This document shows positions 61,862 to 64,000 of a stretch of DNA of 64,000 bases, in pieces (positions within the stretch are counted from its first letter, which is position 1; each line of letters opens with the position of its first letter). The notes beneath the pieces are model-generated. The model saw only the letters and a program-made list of their open reading frames with translations, was not told the DNA's origin and did no database searches. The stretch spans positions 4,308 through 68,307 of the forward strand of contig NW_005179169.1 in the NCBI RefSeq assembly GCF_000350225.1, read 5' to 3'. The position numbers and the translations under genes are program-made. This stretch comes from Chondrus crispus (Eukaryota > Rhodophyta > Florideophyceae > Gigartinales > Gigartinaceae).

Positions 61862-64000
61862 GGGTAACTGAACGGAAGTCCAGGCCATCTGCTTCTTCAA
61901 GAAGCCGAATTACAAGATCTCCGCGACGGTTGGTCAGAAGCAGGCGTTGATGCTCGCCATCACGCCTGTGCTTGACTCAGGAGCCGGCCCGAACCTCATC
62001 CATTTACGGTGTGTTGCCGAGTCGTGGCGACCATCGATAAAACCGGTTCGGGGCCCAGCGCTCATCGACGCGTCAAACCGCGGGATGAAGGCACTAGGGG
62101 AAATCCCCCTGCTCGTCCGAATCGGTGAGTTTGTGGCGCGCGTCCAGTTCCTGGAAGTCACGAGCCTCGCCGTGGACTGTATCCTCGGTACGACCTTCCT
62201 GGATCGCCACGTCAAGTCGATCCTCCCACCGCAACGGAGGGTCGTGTTCCACGACGCGCCACCCGTGACGTTGGTCGGAACAACCCCCTCGAGGCACGAC
62301 CGCAAGATGGCCTCGAGGAGCACCGCACAACAACTATCGCCGTCGGATAAACCCGAACGGAAGCAGGTGGCGTTCCCCGCCAACACACCGTCACGGAAGA
62401 TCCGCCTCGTCAGAGGGGTGACAATTCCCCCGATGACGCAGGCCATGGTGAGGGTCGCCACGCCGGTGAGGGGGCTATGTTTTTTACAGAACTCCCCAAA
62501 AACTGCGCACAAGAATTTGACCCTCATGGCACAGGGGGTCATGGATGTTGTCCCCGAAAAACCGTTCTCGGTAATGCTCAGCAATTTTGGGCACCGCTCG
62601 GTTCACATCCCGAAGCATACCGTAGTCGGACTGGCTCTCCCGTCGCCCACTCACATCCTGACCCTTGGCGACTCGGCCGCGGAAGCGGCCGAAGCTAAGG
62701 AAGGGGGAGGGATATTTAATTCCAACCTCTCAACCGCAAAGGATGGCGCGGAAGAAGCCGCTGACAACCGTACGGACAAGGGCGGGGCTGAACAAGCCAC
62801 GCCGCCCAAGGCGCACCTCGGGGCGGTTGGAACGGATAAACCCGAAGACACCGCCGCCACTGAGGAGGACCCCAACGCCTGGCAGGAGGACGTCCACATC
62901 GGTGCCGAGGACGAGGAGGTACGCTCGGAGATCCTCGAGGTACTGTCCGAATTTAAGGACATGTGGACCGGCCGGCTGGGAAAAATCGGGCCACGAAGCA
63001 CCGGATTGAGCTCAAGCCCGGTGCTCGCCCGATCTACAAGGCACCTTACCGCGCTGGACTAACCGCACGGGAAAAAGAGAAAACGGAGATCGACCGCATG
63101 CTCCGGGCAGGGGTAATCGAACCCGCCACGGCCGAATGGGCAAGCCCCGTGGTATTCGTCCCTAAAAAGGATGGTACCATGCGGTTCTGTGTCAACTACA
63201 GAAAGCTCAACGCAGTCACCGTTCGGGATTCCTATCCGTTGCCGAGGAAGGGCGAGTGCATCGATTCCCTCGGCGACGCTACTGTCTTTACCACGCTGGA
63301 TTGCAACAGCGGGTATTGGCAAGTAGAAATCGCCGAGGAGGACCGCGACAAGACGACGTTCGCGTCGCACTGCGGGTTGTACCGATTCCTCCGCATGCCG
63401 TTCGGTTTGAAGAATGCTCCCGCTACCTTTCAGCGGGCCGTCGACATCATACTGTGGGTAAAATGAGAAACCGCTCTGGTCTACCTGGATGATGTTATCA
63501 TCTACTCCAAGACCGTAACAAAACACGTCGCGCACGTCCGCGAGGTTCTACGCCTACTGCGGGACGCGGGCGTGTCGCTGAAGCTGTCGAAGTGCGCCTT
63601 CTTCGACACCTCGGTCACCTACCTGAGACACGTGATTCGAATAGGCAGGTTGGAGGTCGAGCGACGCAACGTGGTGGCCATCGAGCGCGCTCGACCTCGC
63701 CAGAACCAAACGGAATTGCGGTCATTCTTAGGAATGTGCAATGTTTACCGCCGGTTCGTGAAGGGCTTCGCGAAGATAGCCGCTCCGTTAAACCGGAAAA
63801 CGGGCAAGAACCAACCCTTCGAGTTGGAAGTCCAGACCGATGAGGAATACGAGGCGTTCGTGGAACTGAAGAAGCGCCTCGTGTCCCCACCGATATTGGC
63901 CCTACCCCGTTATGGAAAGAAGTACACCCTGGATACAGACGCATGCGCATACCAGGTCGGCTGCGCCCTGCTACAGGAGCAGCCGAACGGCGACCGTCTA
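61862..64000 (+). pseudogene. pol: Gypsy 2 pol: protease, RT and start of RNase H, interrupted
   Basis: The protease Asp is in PVLDSGAGPNLI near 61970, with the later DCILGTTFLDRH block. The frame changes near 62965-63000 into RT (WASPVVFVPKKDGTMRFCVN, TTLDCNSGYWQVEI, LRMPFGLKNAPATFQ). A TGA at 63464-63466 interrupts it just before an intact VYLDDVIIYSK catalytic centre. The same frame then stays open to the window end through the thumb (RSFLGMCNVYRRFVKGF) and into RNase H (LDTDACAYQVGCALL). At least one frameshift and one stop make it non-functional as read. Confidence 0.85.

Larger units (their letters stand above)
60880..64000 (+). mobile_element. Gypsy retrotransposon 2, cut by window end
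   Basis: A plus-strand gag-like frame, protease and RT, with RNase H beginning at the window edge. It is GC-rich compared with Gypsy 1 and clearly a different family (intact YLDD, different protease). Frame changes and one stop show decay. Confidence 0.8.

Overview
This is nuclear DNA of a eukaryote with compact, mostly intron-free host genes set among many transposable elements. Of ten intact host genes, only three show an intron (6890-7022, 15493-15777 and 37026-37102, all GT-AG). A starch-binding CBM20 protein, a PIN-like/PILS carrier, few introns and a heavy Copia/Gypsy load fit a multicellular red alga (florideophyte, Chondrus-like). That placement is an inference. No bacterial operon, CRISPR array, rRNA or tRNA gene was seen.

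Layout. 1-955: decayed LSG1-type ribosome-biogenesis GTPase (-). 2279-3447: broken Harbinger transposase (-). 4558-5784: Tas-like aldo-keto reductase (+). 6581-7982: PH-domain pseudokinase (+). 8474-10513: pogo-like transposon remnant carrying a nested 485-bp MITE. 12780-14459: disordered protein ending in a KA1-like domain (+). 15197-16297: proteasome beta-6/PSMB1 (-). 18456-20690: Akt-like PH + AGC kinase (-). 23160-26168: second pogo-like remnant and second MITE copy. 29935-30831: EB1 (+). 31160-32482: mitochondrial aspartate aminotransferase (-), divergent from an unusual AMP-binding protein (33179-35638, +). 36069-37381: PIN-like carrier (-), divergent from an LCM-like/CBM20 fusion (37695-39488, +).

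The last 24.5 kb is a transposon pile-up. A young, apparently intact Copia element (39493-47073, LTRs about 99% identical, TSD ATAAC) sits directly behind the stop codon of the CBM20 gene. It carries an extra antisense gene encoding a cysteine-peptidase-like protein. It is followed by an apparently intact Tc1/mariner element (47231-48791), then a pogo/Tigger deletion derivative (48819-54515) split by a second, decayed Copia element (49531-54315, TSD GACAA). Last come two head-to-head decayed Gypsy elements, the second running off the window end.

The host genes form no pathway. The strongest leads are the antisense gene in the young Copia element, the AMP-binding enzyme with a coiled coil inserted at its hinge and its C-terminal catalytic lysine lost, the LCM-like/CBM20 fusion and the PH pseudokinase. 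No database search was possible; family assignments rest on motifs read in the translated sequence.
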